Shown here: positions 37,367-49,282 of the stretch, in pieces
How the letters are laid out: every line of letters begins with the position of its first letter
How positions within the stretch are numbered: position 1 is the first letter of the stretch
NCBI GenBank assembly: GCA_028023455.1
Contig: JAQFVV010012405.1
Span: 11,448,423 to 11,512,422 of the forward strand
DNA: 64,000 bases
Source: Epiperipatus broadwayi
Taxonomy: Eukaryota; Onychophora; Udeonychophora; Euonychophora; Peripatidae
Direction: 5' to 3'
Made by a program: the position numbers and the translations under genes
Notes under the pieces: model-generated
What the model was told of the DNA's origin: nothing
The model's database searches: none
The model's input: only the letters and a program-made list of their open reading frames with translations

Positions 37367-38590
37367 ATATTGTAAAGTTTGGTTTGCACGATCACCCAAC
37401 TCGATCTAGAATCTAAGCATAAGTACCTCGGAGTCCAATCGTGTGTGAGATACACACATCAGAAAAACTCATGAACTCTGGTTTGTATGCCCAGATTCAA
37501 TTACTTCTAAGCAGTGACTCTGATGATACTAGATTATTTAATTTATTTCCCACTGACATTGCACAGTGGAGAAACAAAGAGACTCAGGAGAAAATTGTGG
37601 CAAGTGCGTGTGTACATGTGAGACAGACAAGCATATTTTGACATTAGTAGGATCTTATAACATTCCAAATCATGACATTAATATTTAATAACTATATTTT
37701 TAAGATTAACTGAATCAATTAAATAAAGAACTTGCAATGATCAAAGATGTTTGTTTTAATATTATATTTAATAATAAAGATAAATAGAAAATTAGAAAAT
37801 TTTTTATTGGGTTATATTAGATAAATGGCCTCATATTACAAGCAAATTATGTTGTGCTTATTCACATGTTAACATAGATATTTACATATAAGTTTATATA
37901 CTATCACTTTTGATGTAGCGTTATGATATCTCAATAAAATAATCTAGCGCAATTATGTAGCGTATAATTATAACATAATTGTCAGTTAACTAATAGACCA
38001 GATTATCATAACTTGATAGTATATGGAAGTATACACATTAAAGATTTATTTGCTTTATTTAGGTGATTAATGTATGTCAGAGTATTTCTATAATAAATTA
38101 TCTAGAAGCGTTAAGTGACACATCAATAGAAAATCAATAAATTTATGAACTACATTTAATTAGACTATAACATCACATATATAGATATTTATAGGCTTAA
38201 GCTTTTAAAGGAGGACTATAATATGATTAATTATCACAGTGTTAACATAAAAGCCAAATAATAGTTGTGGATCTGTACCTTGGAAGTAAAATTGCTTTAT
38301 CTTTGTGAAATAATAAAATATCAATTTCGACTTGCCAACCCACATTTCATGAAATCGGATTTTATGAGTTCAGGGTCTTGGACAGAGTTTCTATGGGCTG
38401 AACATTGCCAGAATTATCCCATGCATTGCTGTTGTTGCATGAGAGATGGTTCTGGGTCATTTATTGCCCTGATTATGACCTAAACAAAGATGAGATGGTG
38501 CAGGCATTCTGATGCACATCTCTAGATAAAGCTTGATTATAAAGAATAATAGTCTATGTTAACAAAGCTTGGGATAGACTAATAACTAAT

Positions 38591-38592
<2 letters not shown>
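37367..38592. other. Unrecognised segment between Penelope-like copies
   Basis: Starts TGTAAAGTTTGG right after a TA run. The plus-strand frame 37441-37641 (66 residues; contains LFNLFPTDIAQWRNKETQEK) has a more protein-like composition than the surroundings, but I do not recognise it. A second frame, 38265-38483, has Cys-rich HCCCCMRDG and may be chance. Neither is supported as a gene. Confidence 0.3.
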
Positions 38593-38624
<32 letters not shown>

Positions 38625-38630
38625 ATTAGC

Positions 38631-38670
<40 letters not shown>
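38593..38670. repeat. Two (TA)n tracts separated by TTGATTAGCTAT
   Basis: 38593-38622 and about 38633-38670. The first is framed by CTAATCAA and TTGATTAG, itself a perfect inverted repeat. The Penelope fragment begins directly after the second. Confidence 0.9.
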
Positions 38671-38672
<2 letters not shown>

Positions 38673-38681
38673 TGTAGCTAA

Positions 38682-39470
38682 AAACTTTTCACTAGAGCTT
38701 ATAATTTATCTGATAAAGAACATTTTTCTCAAGAAATAAAACTTACAAAAAGTATTCTGCTTTCTAATAATTATAATAAAAACATCATATATAAAGCTTT
38801 ATATAACATTAATACTAAAAAGAAAAAAGAGAATAGAATTGATAATTCCTCTTTTAATAGAGTAATTTTGCCTTACATTAGGGGGGTTACTGATAAAATC
38901 AGTAGAAGACTATCTTGTTTTAATATAAAGACCACTTTTTCTACTGGCAAAAAAATTGGTGATTTTTTGTATAGACCTAAAGACAGAATATTTTTGGAAC
39001 ACCAAGGAGTTTATGAAATTCCGTGTTTCCAGTGCTCAAGAGGCTATGTGGGTCAGTCTAATAGACAAATTAATGTCAGAATTAAGGAACATAAAAATGC
39101 TTTTCATCAAAAAATTAGCACATCAGTTTTTACTTTCTATTATTTAGAAACTGGTCACAAACCTAATTTTGACAATACAAAAATACTTGCTAATTTGGAA
39201 AGATATGATTTAAGAACCATGAGAGAGTCAATTGAAATATTAAAGAGACCTACTGCTTTAAATAGAACTGATGAAGCACAACATATTCCAGCTATGTGGA
39301 AACCTCTCATTTTATCCAATATTAACTTAAAATTAATAGGTAAAAATACTGAGGGAAATAAACATTTTGATAAGCCTCATATTGTGAATGCTGAACTTGA
39401 ATCTCATTTCTCATCTCGCACACAGTCACATTATTTGTTAAGATCTAATGGTTTTTCTTTCAAAAGTTAA
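38682..39470 (+). CDS. Penelope-type polyprotein, C-terminal part with GIY-YIG endonuclease
   Basis: An uninterrupted 262-codon frame from the (TA)n boundary to TAA at 39468-39470. Order: tail of the reverse transcriptase/linker (LFTRAYNLSDKEHFSQEI), the conserved LPYIRGVTDKISRRL block, then the endonuclease: GVYEIPCFQCSRGYVGQS, an Arg and RIKEHKNA, and the LETGHKPNFDNTKILANLER and EIL.RPTALNRTDEAQ segments. These are hallmarks of canonical Penelope elements, distinct from the family of copies A-C. There is no start codon of its own: the reverse transcriptase is missing because the copy is 5' truncated at the TA tract. An intact frame without stops suggests a fairly young copy. Confidence 0.9.
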   Translation, partial: KLFTRAYNLSDKEHFSQEIKLTKSILLSNNYNKNIIYKALYNINTKKKKENRIDNSSFNRVILPYIRGVTDKISRRLSCFNIKTTFSTGKKIGDFLYRPKDRIFLEHQGVYEIPCFQCSRGYVGQSNRQINVRIKEHKNAFHQKISTSVFTFYYLETGHKPNFDNTKILANLERYDLRTMRESIEILKRPTALNRTDEAQHIPAMWKPLILSNINLKLIGKNTEGNKHFDKPHIVNAELESHFSSRTQSHYLLRSNGFSFKS

Positions 39471-39589
39471 CCTTGATAATGGTGGTTGCTATTCCGTCGA
39501 AATATTGGTGTTCAATGGAAAACAATACACGGTATAGCCCCAAAAGTTATAATTTATCTACATCATATAACCATGAAAACATTAAGTAT

Positions 39590-39591
<2 letters not shown>
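39471..39591 (+). mobile_element. Penelope 3' untranslated end
   Basis: Contains ACCTTGATAATGG, GTCGAAATATTGG, GGAAAACAATAC and a terminal ATCATATAACCATGAAAACA, then (TA)n. The same blocks occur twice in opposite orientation at 49085-49282, which defines the conserved 3' end of this family. The CTTGATAA...GTCGAAA arrangement recalls a decayed hammerhead ribozyme, which many Penelope-like elements carry, but no intact core was found. Confidence 0.7.

Positions 39592-39645
<54 letters not shown>
39592..39645. repeat. (TA)n microsatellite
   Basis: About 54 bp of TA directly after the Penelope 3' end. Confidence 0.95.
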
Positions 39646-39646
<1 letters not shown>

Positions 39647-42600
39647 CTAAGCTTAATACCTATAGCAATAAAATCAACTATGATGGTATGATCGAATTTA
39701 CTAAACGTTACTTAAAAGGCATTATGATAAAACTATATTTTAAGTTTAACATACTAACATTCTATTCCCCACTTTTATTACATTCTTCATGAAACTCCAC
39801 ATACATTTAATATAATATAAAATTAAGTCTAAGGTGTATTTTAATAAAAGGATACATATATATTTAACTGGGCAAGAATAAAGAAACATAAAGGAAATAT
39901 ATAATTAATATATTTGTTTTGAAATAATATTGTGCTAGTAAATAGATTAACATTTGTACAACTTGTAAACTAATCAAAGGTGGAACTTTATTTCCCCCCT
40001 CTCTTGTTTACATAAAAGTATAATGATAAAAGTCATTAAAAATCTTCTCCCAACCTAGCAAGCATTTTTAGTTTTAAAAGTAAAAACAATATAATTAATG
40101 AATTGGCACTCCCCTCTAATGGTGAGGAGCTAAGCTAAAAATAATTATACTTGCTAGGGTGGGAGTTTATTGACATATCATTTGGGATTTAAAATATATA
40201 TTAGACAAAATTATTAGAAAAATAATTGCCACATCAAATTAAATTTGAGTTAAATTATGAGGCTAATCTAGGATATTTATAAAGTGAAATAGAAGGTCAC
40301 TTGCATTAAAGATGACATATTTAAGGATTTATAAATTTAAGAGAGAACAGGTTACATAATTTATAAGATGTTCATATTAAATTCTTAAGCATTCAAGAAT
40401 TACTAGAAAGAAAGTTAAAAGTCTATAATGGTTACATTTCAATGGCATTAGCTTTCTTTGATTTCTAACAAGCGATGAAGTTTATGTCTCCATGTCTCAT
40501 TTTGAGCACGGATGTCCTTTTGATCATTTTGGGAGTGGGTAGAAGATTTTTATGTTAGTTTTTAAGGCATAGCATCAAGTTCATGGATGTTTAGCAGTAG
40601 AGTGGCAGGTTGTCAGGAGCTGGATTAAGCATGATCAGGAGAAGGTGCATCTTTCCCTGCTACTCAGCAGTTGTCATGTTGAAATTTTGAGTGATGTGGA
40701 TTCGTTTGGCTGATACCTTACAAATTTAAGTACTATTCTCTGCAGACTGAAATTGGACCCTCTAAGAAATGCTTTTATGCTCCATTACCTAATACTATAA
40801 AATGCTGCTACAGATTGACTTTTACATGAGGAATTTACCTTTTAGTACAACACAATGCAATCGAGGTTGGTATGTTTCTAAAATGATTGTTCTAAATCTG
40901 TTTCTAGCTCAGAAATAGTTTTTACTAAACTATAAATTTTCGTTAAAAAAATTGATTTGATTTTTTCGTAAGATTAATAATTTTAAGAATACTACTGGAT
41001 TTTAGTTAAATATTTTATGTTTCTAGAAGCTTCCAAACCGATTGCATCATCCTGACCACCATTACATAAATACATATTTAAATATAATATAATTTTAAAT
41101 ATATAGTTTAAGATACAACATACGAATATGAATATTAATTTATGTAAAAGATATTTTGAAAGACTTAAAATGAAACAACATGTAATATGGATAGATAAAC
41201 TAAAGTTCTCTAGAGTCATATAGTGATATAAATATAAAATAAACCATACATCGGAAGTACTTAAATACTCAGACAATCTTAATATTGCAATCGTCAAAAA
41301 TGATTGAAAGTAATTATGATATATAAAATTAATATACACTTATATTTTAAAGCTAGCGATTATAAAATTAATTTATGCTTTTTATATTTCCTTTGTAAAA
41401 ATTTAAAAACCATTTACAAACTTTTAAAATATGAGTATAAATTATGTAAAAAATTAGATTAGTTAAACTATCTAATTTTAATAAAAAACATGCTTCTGGA
41501 ATTTCATGTATATGTAGCATATTCAATGTTTAATAATTATTTTATTAAATAACGTTTAAGATTGTTAATTTTTTCTTTTTATTTATTTTTCCACAATTAA
41601 TTTTTTAGAAGTAATAGTAAGATTTTTTTTTTTCTAATCGTTTGTTACACATTTGTATATATCATGCATGAAGTAATACATGTTTTGTTTTTTTAACGTT
41701 TTGCAATTTTTTGCTCATCGCTCGTTGCGTACACACATAAAATGTAAACTATATATGAACGTACAAAAACAATTACAGTATATATAGTTTTTAATTTGTG
41801 TAATAGACATAATTTAACTTAATTAAATTTGGTGTATAATTTTGTAGCAAATTTTAAATGTATGTAAACTGAACTTTTGTATTAATATTACTATCTATGG
41901 TATAATTATTGTAAATATTAATGTTCATTATGAAAGGTTCTTTGAAAAAAAAAACTACGAGAAAAAAAATAAACAGCTGGTACATCACGTGACTAATTCA
42001 GCTGCATTAATATCGACAGTGGGCAAGCACGTGGCAAACCAACATTTTCCTATTAATGTTCGAAACAGGCTGCTTTCTTAATATGACTCACCCTCCCATC
42101 CTCTCATCTATTCAAATTTTACACCCCTAATTCGTCCTCTTGTTTGTGAACATGAAACAGGGTACTTTCAAATAGACATGTAAAATTTTAGAATCGGTGA
42201 AAAGGCTCTCCTAGTGACGTCATAAAGCTTGAGGCAAGACAGCTCTCAAAGCACTAAAATAATCAGAAATGAAGAATGCTAGTGTGTTATGAATTCTAAT
42301 CTTGATTTAATACTTTCAATAAGATAGAAAAAACTGAAGTTAAAAGCAAATAATATTAAACGTAATTATGATATCGAATTTTTTTAAATAGTCATTAATA
42401 AGCCGTTTCTAATAATTTATAATTTCTTCACTAATAGTCACTTACAAGAACACGCTTTTAACCTTGCTATGATTGTCATATATTAAGTTTTGAACAAATT
42501 ATAAATACTATACAATTGTTTTTTTTTTATTTACATATTTATATGTGTGATCGTCGAATATATGTATATTAAAAAAGTTTCTTTTATTATACACATGTAC

Positions 42601-42672
42601 ATATACTATTCTGGAATTTTTGTGCCATCAAAATTAAAATGACTTATTTTAAATATTATTTTTATAAGATAA
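39646..42672. other. AT-rich DNA with one hairpin and one cluster of regulatory motifs
   Basis: 40047-40062 (CTCCCAACCTAGCAAG) and 40150-40165 (CTTGCTAGGGTGGGAG) form a 15-of-16 stem around an 87-bp loop. 41980-42225 is GC-richer. The rest is AT-rich. The 115-residue minus frame at 40992-41339 is Ile/Tyr/Leu-rich and not supported as a gene. Confidence 0.5.
41985..42222. promoter_or_regulatory. Cluster of E-box and CRE consensus sites
   Basis: TCACGTGAC at 41985-41993, GCACGTGGC at 42027-42035 and the palindromic TGACGTCA at 42215-42222 fall within 240 bp of the locally most GC-rich DNA. These are the classical binding sites of bHLH (CACGTG) and CREB/ATF proteins. No gene was recognised next to them, so function is conjecture. 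Confidence 0.3.
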
Positions 42673-43038
42673 CTTAATAGAAGAGCAATACAGACACTTC
42701 AGACCATTCAAAGAAGTATGGAAAGATATCGAAAGCGCAACATATGGGTAAGAGAACAAACAGGTGTTACTGACCTCATTGAAAAAATTAAAAGACTAAA
42801 GTGGAGTTGGGCTGGATATATTGCTAGAAGAGATGATAATAGATGGACAACTGAAATCTTAAACTGGATTCCAAGAGATTGTAAAAGACCCAGAAAGAGA
42901 CCACATGTGAGATGGATGGATGAAATAAGAAAAGTGTGCAGGGGTGATGTGGAGAAGAGAAGCTAAAGATCGGAGATGGATTGAACTTGGAGAGACCTTC
43001 ATCCTGCAGTGGATTGATAATGGTTGATGATGATGATA
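42673..43038 (+). pseudogene. Second 5'-truncated non-LTR retrotransposon C-terminus
   Basis: Same family as 12592-12892 and longer at its 5' side (AIQTLQTIQRSMERYRKRN precedes the shared WVREQTG). An extra A near 42931 shifts the frame after MDEIRK, so the last 35 or so codons (WIELGETFILQWIDNG) lie in another frame and the first frame stops at 42966. A short GATGAT tail follows. The reverse transcriptase core itself is absent. A dead copy. Confidence 0.85.
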
Positions 43039-43184
43039 GTTTCCACTTCCTATCTATCACATCTTTAATAATTGTATGTGTTTCTACATTAATCTCAACA
43101 TTCATCAACATAGCTATATCACTCTTATTCAAATGCTATTAATATAATTTATTAGATGTTAAAGTTTAAACATATAAAATAAGA

Positions 43185-43690
43185 AAGGTTTGTGATGATA
43201 GTATTTTGGTTTGATAATATGTTGAACTATATCCAACATCTCTTATTAAATGTTGAATGTCTAAAAAATTTTAAACTTTTCCAAATACAAACAACTATAA
43301 ATAATTACACTCAAGCAACACGGGCTCATAGATTACATAATGTTTCAAATGCTACATTCTTCTTTAGGCAATGCTGACCAATGCTAGTATAGGAGTTGAA
43401 ATTATAACTTTAGACTTTTGAAATATTGAATTGTAAGACAATACTCTAACCAACTGTGTTACTATGTCAAAAACATTGTCTCTTGTCAGTCCAGCAACAC
43501 CTGGAAAAGAACATAGCATAACACTGCTTGAAACATTGTGTAATTTATTAACCTGAGTTGTCTTTGTGTAATATTATTAACAGTTGTTTGTATCCAGAAA
43601 AGTTTAAATAAAGTTTGAAATTTTCTAAATATTTAATGATATATGATGTTAATAGTGCAACAGTATTATCACATATAAAATAATGATTTT
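43185..43690. mobile_element. Head-to-head SINE pair, copy 2
   Basis: The minus-strand SINE runs from its tRNA head (43392-43475; A box ACACAGTTGGTTAGAGTATT on the minus strand) to its tail at 43185. A plus-strand copy lacking the head runs from about 43483 (CCAGCAACACCTGG) to 43690. Tail blocks such as TTTGTGATGATAGTATTTT and GTTGAATGTCTAAAAAATTT match 13735-14470. The shared arrangement at two loci argues for a real composite unit. Confidence 0.7.
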
Positions 43691-46600
43691 TTAATAAGAA
43701 TGAAGTTGCTGTGCTGATGTGATCATCATACTTGATAAGGATGGCCAATAATCAGAACACATGTATGGGCATTGGTTATTTTTCACATCACATAGCAATA
43801 TCTAGAAAAAGTTAAAAATACAATAGAAGGTTTATGAAAGTTTTAATATTTTAAGTTATTTCAGATATACAGCCTTAAATTATAGTTTACATGTAAGGAT
43901 ATTTATTTTTGCAATGTTGTTTATGGAAAAATGAGTATTGACTACATTACATATTGATAAAGCATTTGTAAATAGGCTTTACAAAATTAAAAAAACCCAT
44001 TAATTAAAATCTTTAAATGTTATCATCAAATCAATCATATTAGCGATATTTAAACAATAATGGCATTGCTATGTCAATGTAGTGGTTGGTCTCTTCAATG
44101 AAATCTGATAAAAGATGGCAAGTATCTGAAGCATGGATTGGGTAGAGATTGGTCATATTTCAAATTATGTTGCAACAATATATTATCAAAAACATGACAG
44201 ATCATGTAAAGATGTTTTATGATCAAGTTATTTTATATTTGAAGCAGACAAAACTTGATTATTGTTCATTGATAACAAATGATTTTGATGTTAAGGTGCA
44301 TAGCATTAATGTAGCCAGAACTTAGTGGTTGATAATCCTAAGTATTATATAACATTTTGTAACAATCAAATTACATGCCATGTCAAGTACCTATTGAAAT
44401 GTTGGAAGGAGAAAATTGTTTGGAGATGTTACAAGTATATTATTCACTTAAGGTTTAGGCCTCTTAATAGCTAGGTTAAACATCACTAGATGAATTCAGA
44501 ATCAGAAGATGATTTAGATTGGATTTAAATTCCCATCTTCATGACAATGTATTTTCAATCTTGGGATTCCTTGAAACACTGGATGGTATTATAGATAATG
44601 TTTTTCCATTTAGTACAACAAAATAAACTAGCAAGAAAAAATAAATTAAACTATTTTCTTTGAAGACTTTTTCATATCTATTCCCCAATTTATTCCATAA
44701 CCTTCATATAACATTTTTATTTCTGGCATAATTCAAAAGAACATGATTTTTTTTTCTGATCTATATTTTAATAAAATCATTACTAAAGATGATGCACATG
44801 AAAAAATATTAATTTAACAAATATTGTTAAATTAATTAACAAATATTATCAAAAATTTATTTATATACAAAACTATATACAATGTTACTATTGTTGATAA
44901 TCCAATATCTTCCATATCATCCTAATATAATATATGTACAAACCTTTAATATATTTTTTCTTTATCAGTCTCACAACATTATTTGGTCATAAGATTCAGT
45001 TGCAAATGAGCTTGACTTTTATATTTTGCAAATGATTTCTTTTCATTAACATTTACTTTTCAGGTTAGTAAGTTCATTTATTCTGACCCTGTATCACTTA
45101 TTGTTCTCTAATGCAAGCCTTAAAATATTGTTTTACACTATGCATACTATGGAAAATTTAACTTGGGTATATACATATGTTGATGAATTTAGAGTATACT
45201 TTTTTGGAAATGAATTCTCTCCCAAGTATTTACAAAATTTTTCATTATTTGCATAGTTTCTTAATTGTAATTTTTTTAAAAAAAAAACTTCATAAATAAT
45301 CAATTAAAACAAATTTCATAATGATATTGCTTAATTGTAAAGATGTCAGAGTAATTAAAACAAACATTTTAATGGTATTGTTCAATTGCAAATACATCAG
45401 AGTTTGAAATACCATAGATAGACTTAGTTAATAAAATTACCAAAAGAGATATGATATCATCAAGCAACATGTATCAAATATAAGCACATTTATAAGAAAA
45501 CATGATCCATCATAAAAATGTAAGCTATGTAATTTAACAATTTAAAATCTCTTCATGGACATGTATAACAATGCTATGTTAATTGCATATAAAAAATGTA
45601 AGTAACACAACATTCATAACTTCATTAACTGCTATATACAAATATGGTTTATGATAAATGACTACATTAACTATCCACAAAAAGCAAATAAAATACATCT
45701 ATAGTTAACTCTTTATTTAAATCACAGAAATGGGTATGGCTAAAGTAAATATATTCACTTCAACAGGTTATTAATAGTTATAGTCAATATTATTCTGTTT
45801 ATAAATGCATTTACAACTCAGTATTTGGTTATGGTTAAATTTTTTTGAGTGTAGACTGTAATTTTGTGTTATCTATGTATTCACAACATTAACTCATTAT
45901 TTAAGCATTATTTTTACCATTATTTGGCCAATTTTCTAAGGAAAAACTATTGAGTAATGCTGCCATTTTCAGAATTTTTTTACAAGTAATAAAAAATCAG
46001 TGTTATCTAAATTTAATGCTATAACAATAAAATAAGATCCTATCTTTTAAGTTACTAATTGGTTGTTCTTGTTTTCTCCACAAGTGAGCGTCTGTCAATG
46101 ATTTTGGCAGTTATATAAATTTGTTTTTATTTTCAAAATGAAACTTCAATTTACAAAGCTTTTATTATATATTTCTTGTTTTTTTCACAAAATATTTGTG
46201 AAGTATTAATTATTTTAGAAGACTAATTCAGATTTTGATAGAAAATATTTACTTTTACATGAAGGAAAATTGACAAAAAAGTCAATAGCATATAACTGTA
46301 ATTTATAATTGGATAACAAATATACATTTTGTAATCACTGCTATAGATTAATTATGTCAATGATAAATAGAAATTTAATTTTTAAAAATATTTCATTTAC
46401 TTTTAAAAATATGAAAATAATATCTAATCCAAGTTCTTATCTATGATAATGAGACTCAATATTAATGAATGCAATTTACCGAAACAAAAACTTAGTAGAA
46501 TGAAATATTAGATATTTGTATTTTATGTTACAAAAAATAAATAAATTTGGAGGTATATATATATTGTATTAAATTTTTTTTAAATGTTTTTTTAAGGTTT

Positions 46601-49084
46601 TGACTAAAACAATTTTATTTTTCCTAATATAAACTGTTTCCACTTGCCATAACAAACATTTTAAGGGTTAAACTGATTTCAAAGACAATCTCCTATTAGT
46701 GATATAGTTTTTGGTTTAAAAATAAGTATTATATGAAAATATTGTATCACAAACACTAATTTGTAAACAAATTATTGATAATTACAATTTTTCTCTAGAA
46801 ATTTAAATTATTTACTTATTAATCTCAGGCTAAAACACTCAGCCAATCAGATATTCCCATTTTTATTCATTTCTATGCCACCTCCCTCACAAGATATTGT
46901 CAATCATGCAAAAAGTCCATATAATGCTGATATCTTCAGATTTTTTCCAACTAATATATTAAAATTGTAGCTGCAGAAAGATAAGGTATATACCATACTA
47001 TAAGATTATAGATATGTTTAAAAAATGTAGAAAAGACATCATGACTGCAGGACCCTTCTAACTCAAAATCACAAATTTTCACAAAATTGCCTCTGTTTTT
47101 ATCTCAGACCATTTCAGTATTTACATATAGTTCAAATAATAATATAACTTTTCAAATTTAAATCATTCATTTCCAAAAGCATATACTTTAATCATTCTGC
47201 ATTATCATTATATATTCACATAAACATCCTTGTTAATGCATTAATGCTAAATAAATTATATTTTAGCAATTAAAGTATATACTTAATTCTACCAGATTTT
47301 TAATGTGTAGATACAGGTAAAATCTATTATTCTGTCATATATTTAATGAGCTCATTTTAATAAACCCTTGAATTTTTTTATGTATAATATGAGACTCACA
47401 CTTTTGTCAAAATAAATATTTTTTACTTGAAAGCTCATAAATATGCTCAACATCAAAAATTGTCAGGACATGTGTTTAAACCCACATCTGCAAAATTAGT
47501 TTGTACTGACTGAGAGGCATGATATTAAGTGAAAGGTAAAAGCATACTTTATAGCAGAGGACTCTTTCACCATTAATCATAAGGATGCATGTTTTGCGAT
47601 GTCTAAAAGATGGTCTTAGTGACTCATTTGCATATAATTTGCATATCAGATTTATTTATATAATGATTCCAAAGAAAGGATCATAACTGGCTATGAATAT
47701 GAGAAGTACATCTTCTTGAAAGCACTCAGCCATTTAATTTAGTTTTCAATTTGTTGTTATAGCTTTATGTTGGAAGTGTAAAGCACGATTTAATATTATT
47801 ATATAAAATAATATAAAATAAAGTATAAGTTTATAGAAATACATTCCATAATCTTTTTCCTATTTTTTCTCAACTGCTAGTAACCTCTTGCACTGTGATA
47901 AATTTAGTCTTAGCTATAAGCTTTGAAATTCAATTTTAGTGTTAACCATCATTTTATATCAGAATATAATAAATTTGAGTTCATTTGATAGATATTTATA
48001 ATTGCAAATAAATTAGAAGAGATTTGAACCCAGATTTTCAAACTTCCTTCAGTTATCCACACCATCTTATACAATTGATAAAAATGACCACATACATGTA
48101 AAAAAGATAAATATTCTCCAATATATGTATTTCATGTTGAATCAGCACACATTGATTAGTCTGGTTTAAATCCCCTGTAAATATATCTAGCTTAAGTATA
48201 TACACTATACTTGTATTTAAATATTAGAAATGAAATAAATTCTGAAAATCATATTTGAAGTTTGAAAATATTTGAAAACATTAAATCATAGTAAAAACAA
48301 ATTATTGTTTTGTCATTTAAAAATTAGGAGGATTGATTTCAGAAAATAAAATCTTTTTTATTGACAAATGTGAATAAATAAATAATAATATTGATAAATC
48401 TATCAAGTAATGCTTTAAAATATTAAATTTTTAAAATAGTTTGTTAAACTTATCACTGATATGTTTGAAAATATATTTGTACCAGAATACCGTAGTTTGT
48501 TTTGCAACTGTTATGCTGAAAATTATTACCTATTTTTTAAAAATATGTTATTTACATTTAAGATAGATATGTAATAATGTACAATTATTAATTTTTAATA
48601 ATTATTATACAATTATTGATCAATAGTAATCATGAATATTAATAAACATTGTAAAAAAGCAAGTTTTTAATCATTCTAAACATGTCCTCAAAATAATATC
48701 ATGAACATGTTAACATTCTATAATAAGGGGAAAGGAGTTAACAGTCAGATTTTTATTTGAACTTCCCATATGCTTAATTATAATGATATCTTTAGATTTT
48801 TTGGAATTAAACTATCAGAATAAATTGTATGGTAATTAAAGATATAAAAAAATAAATTAGCAAAATATCTAAATAGATGGCTATACAAGCATATTCACAT
48901 ATTATATTTCTCACATAAATTTACTCAATTTGAAGAACATTTTGGTTAATATTATTAGTTGTGGAATTGCTTTTCTTGATTTTTTTAAATCTTAAACATT
49001 TGAAATACATTTTCATTATCTTAAAAAATAATATAAAAATATTATTGTATACTATTTATTCCAATATATGTATATATATTATTT
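43691..49084. other. 5.4 kb of AT-rich DNA without a gene
   Basis: No coding region. TGACTCATTTGCATATAATT at about 47620 overlaps an AP-1 site with two octamer motifs (ATTTGCAT, 47626 and 47637). 48016-48180 holds a minus-strand tRNA-like repeat. A short (TA)n lies at 46556. Otherwise featureless to my eye. Confidence 0.5.
48016..48180 (-). mobile_element. tRNA-like SINE fragment related to 7543-7800
   Basis: On the minus strand a B box GGGTTCAAATC follows TAAGATGGTGTGGATAACTG at tRNA-like spacing. The adjoining ATATTTATCTTTTTTACATG and AAATACATATATTGGAGAAT match the right arm of the 7.6-kb repeat. No inverted partner is evident here. Confidence 0.45.
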
Positions 49085-49282
49085 AATGTTTTCATGGTTG
49101 TATGATGTAGATAAATTAAGAGTTTTTAGGCTGAACCATGTATTGTTTTCCATTACATATCGATATTTCAATGGACTAGCATCTGCCATTAACAAGGTTA
49201 ATTTTTGAAAAGCTAGTCCATTGAAATATCGGTATGTAATGGAAAATAGTACATGGTTCAGCCCAAAAACTATTAATTTATA
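49085..49282. mobile_element. Two Penelope 3' ends, head to head
   Basis: The minus-strand part (49085-49210) runs from the decayed last codons through ACCTTGTTAATGG, CATTGAAATATCG and GGAAAACAATACATGG to CAACCATGAAAACATT. The plus-strand part (49211-49282) repeats the last half. Both match 39471-39591. No coding sequence beyond the last few codons. Confidence 0.8.

Noticed and set aside
37441-37641. 66-residue frame as a host exon
   Set aside because: Composition is plausible, but no family, splice context or second exon could be identified.
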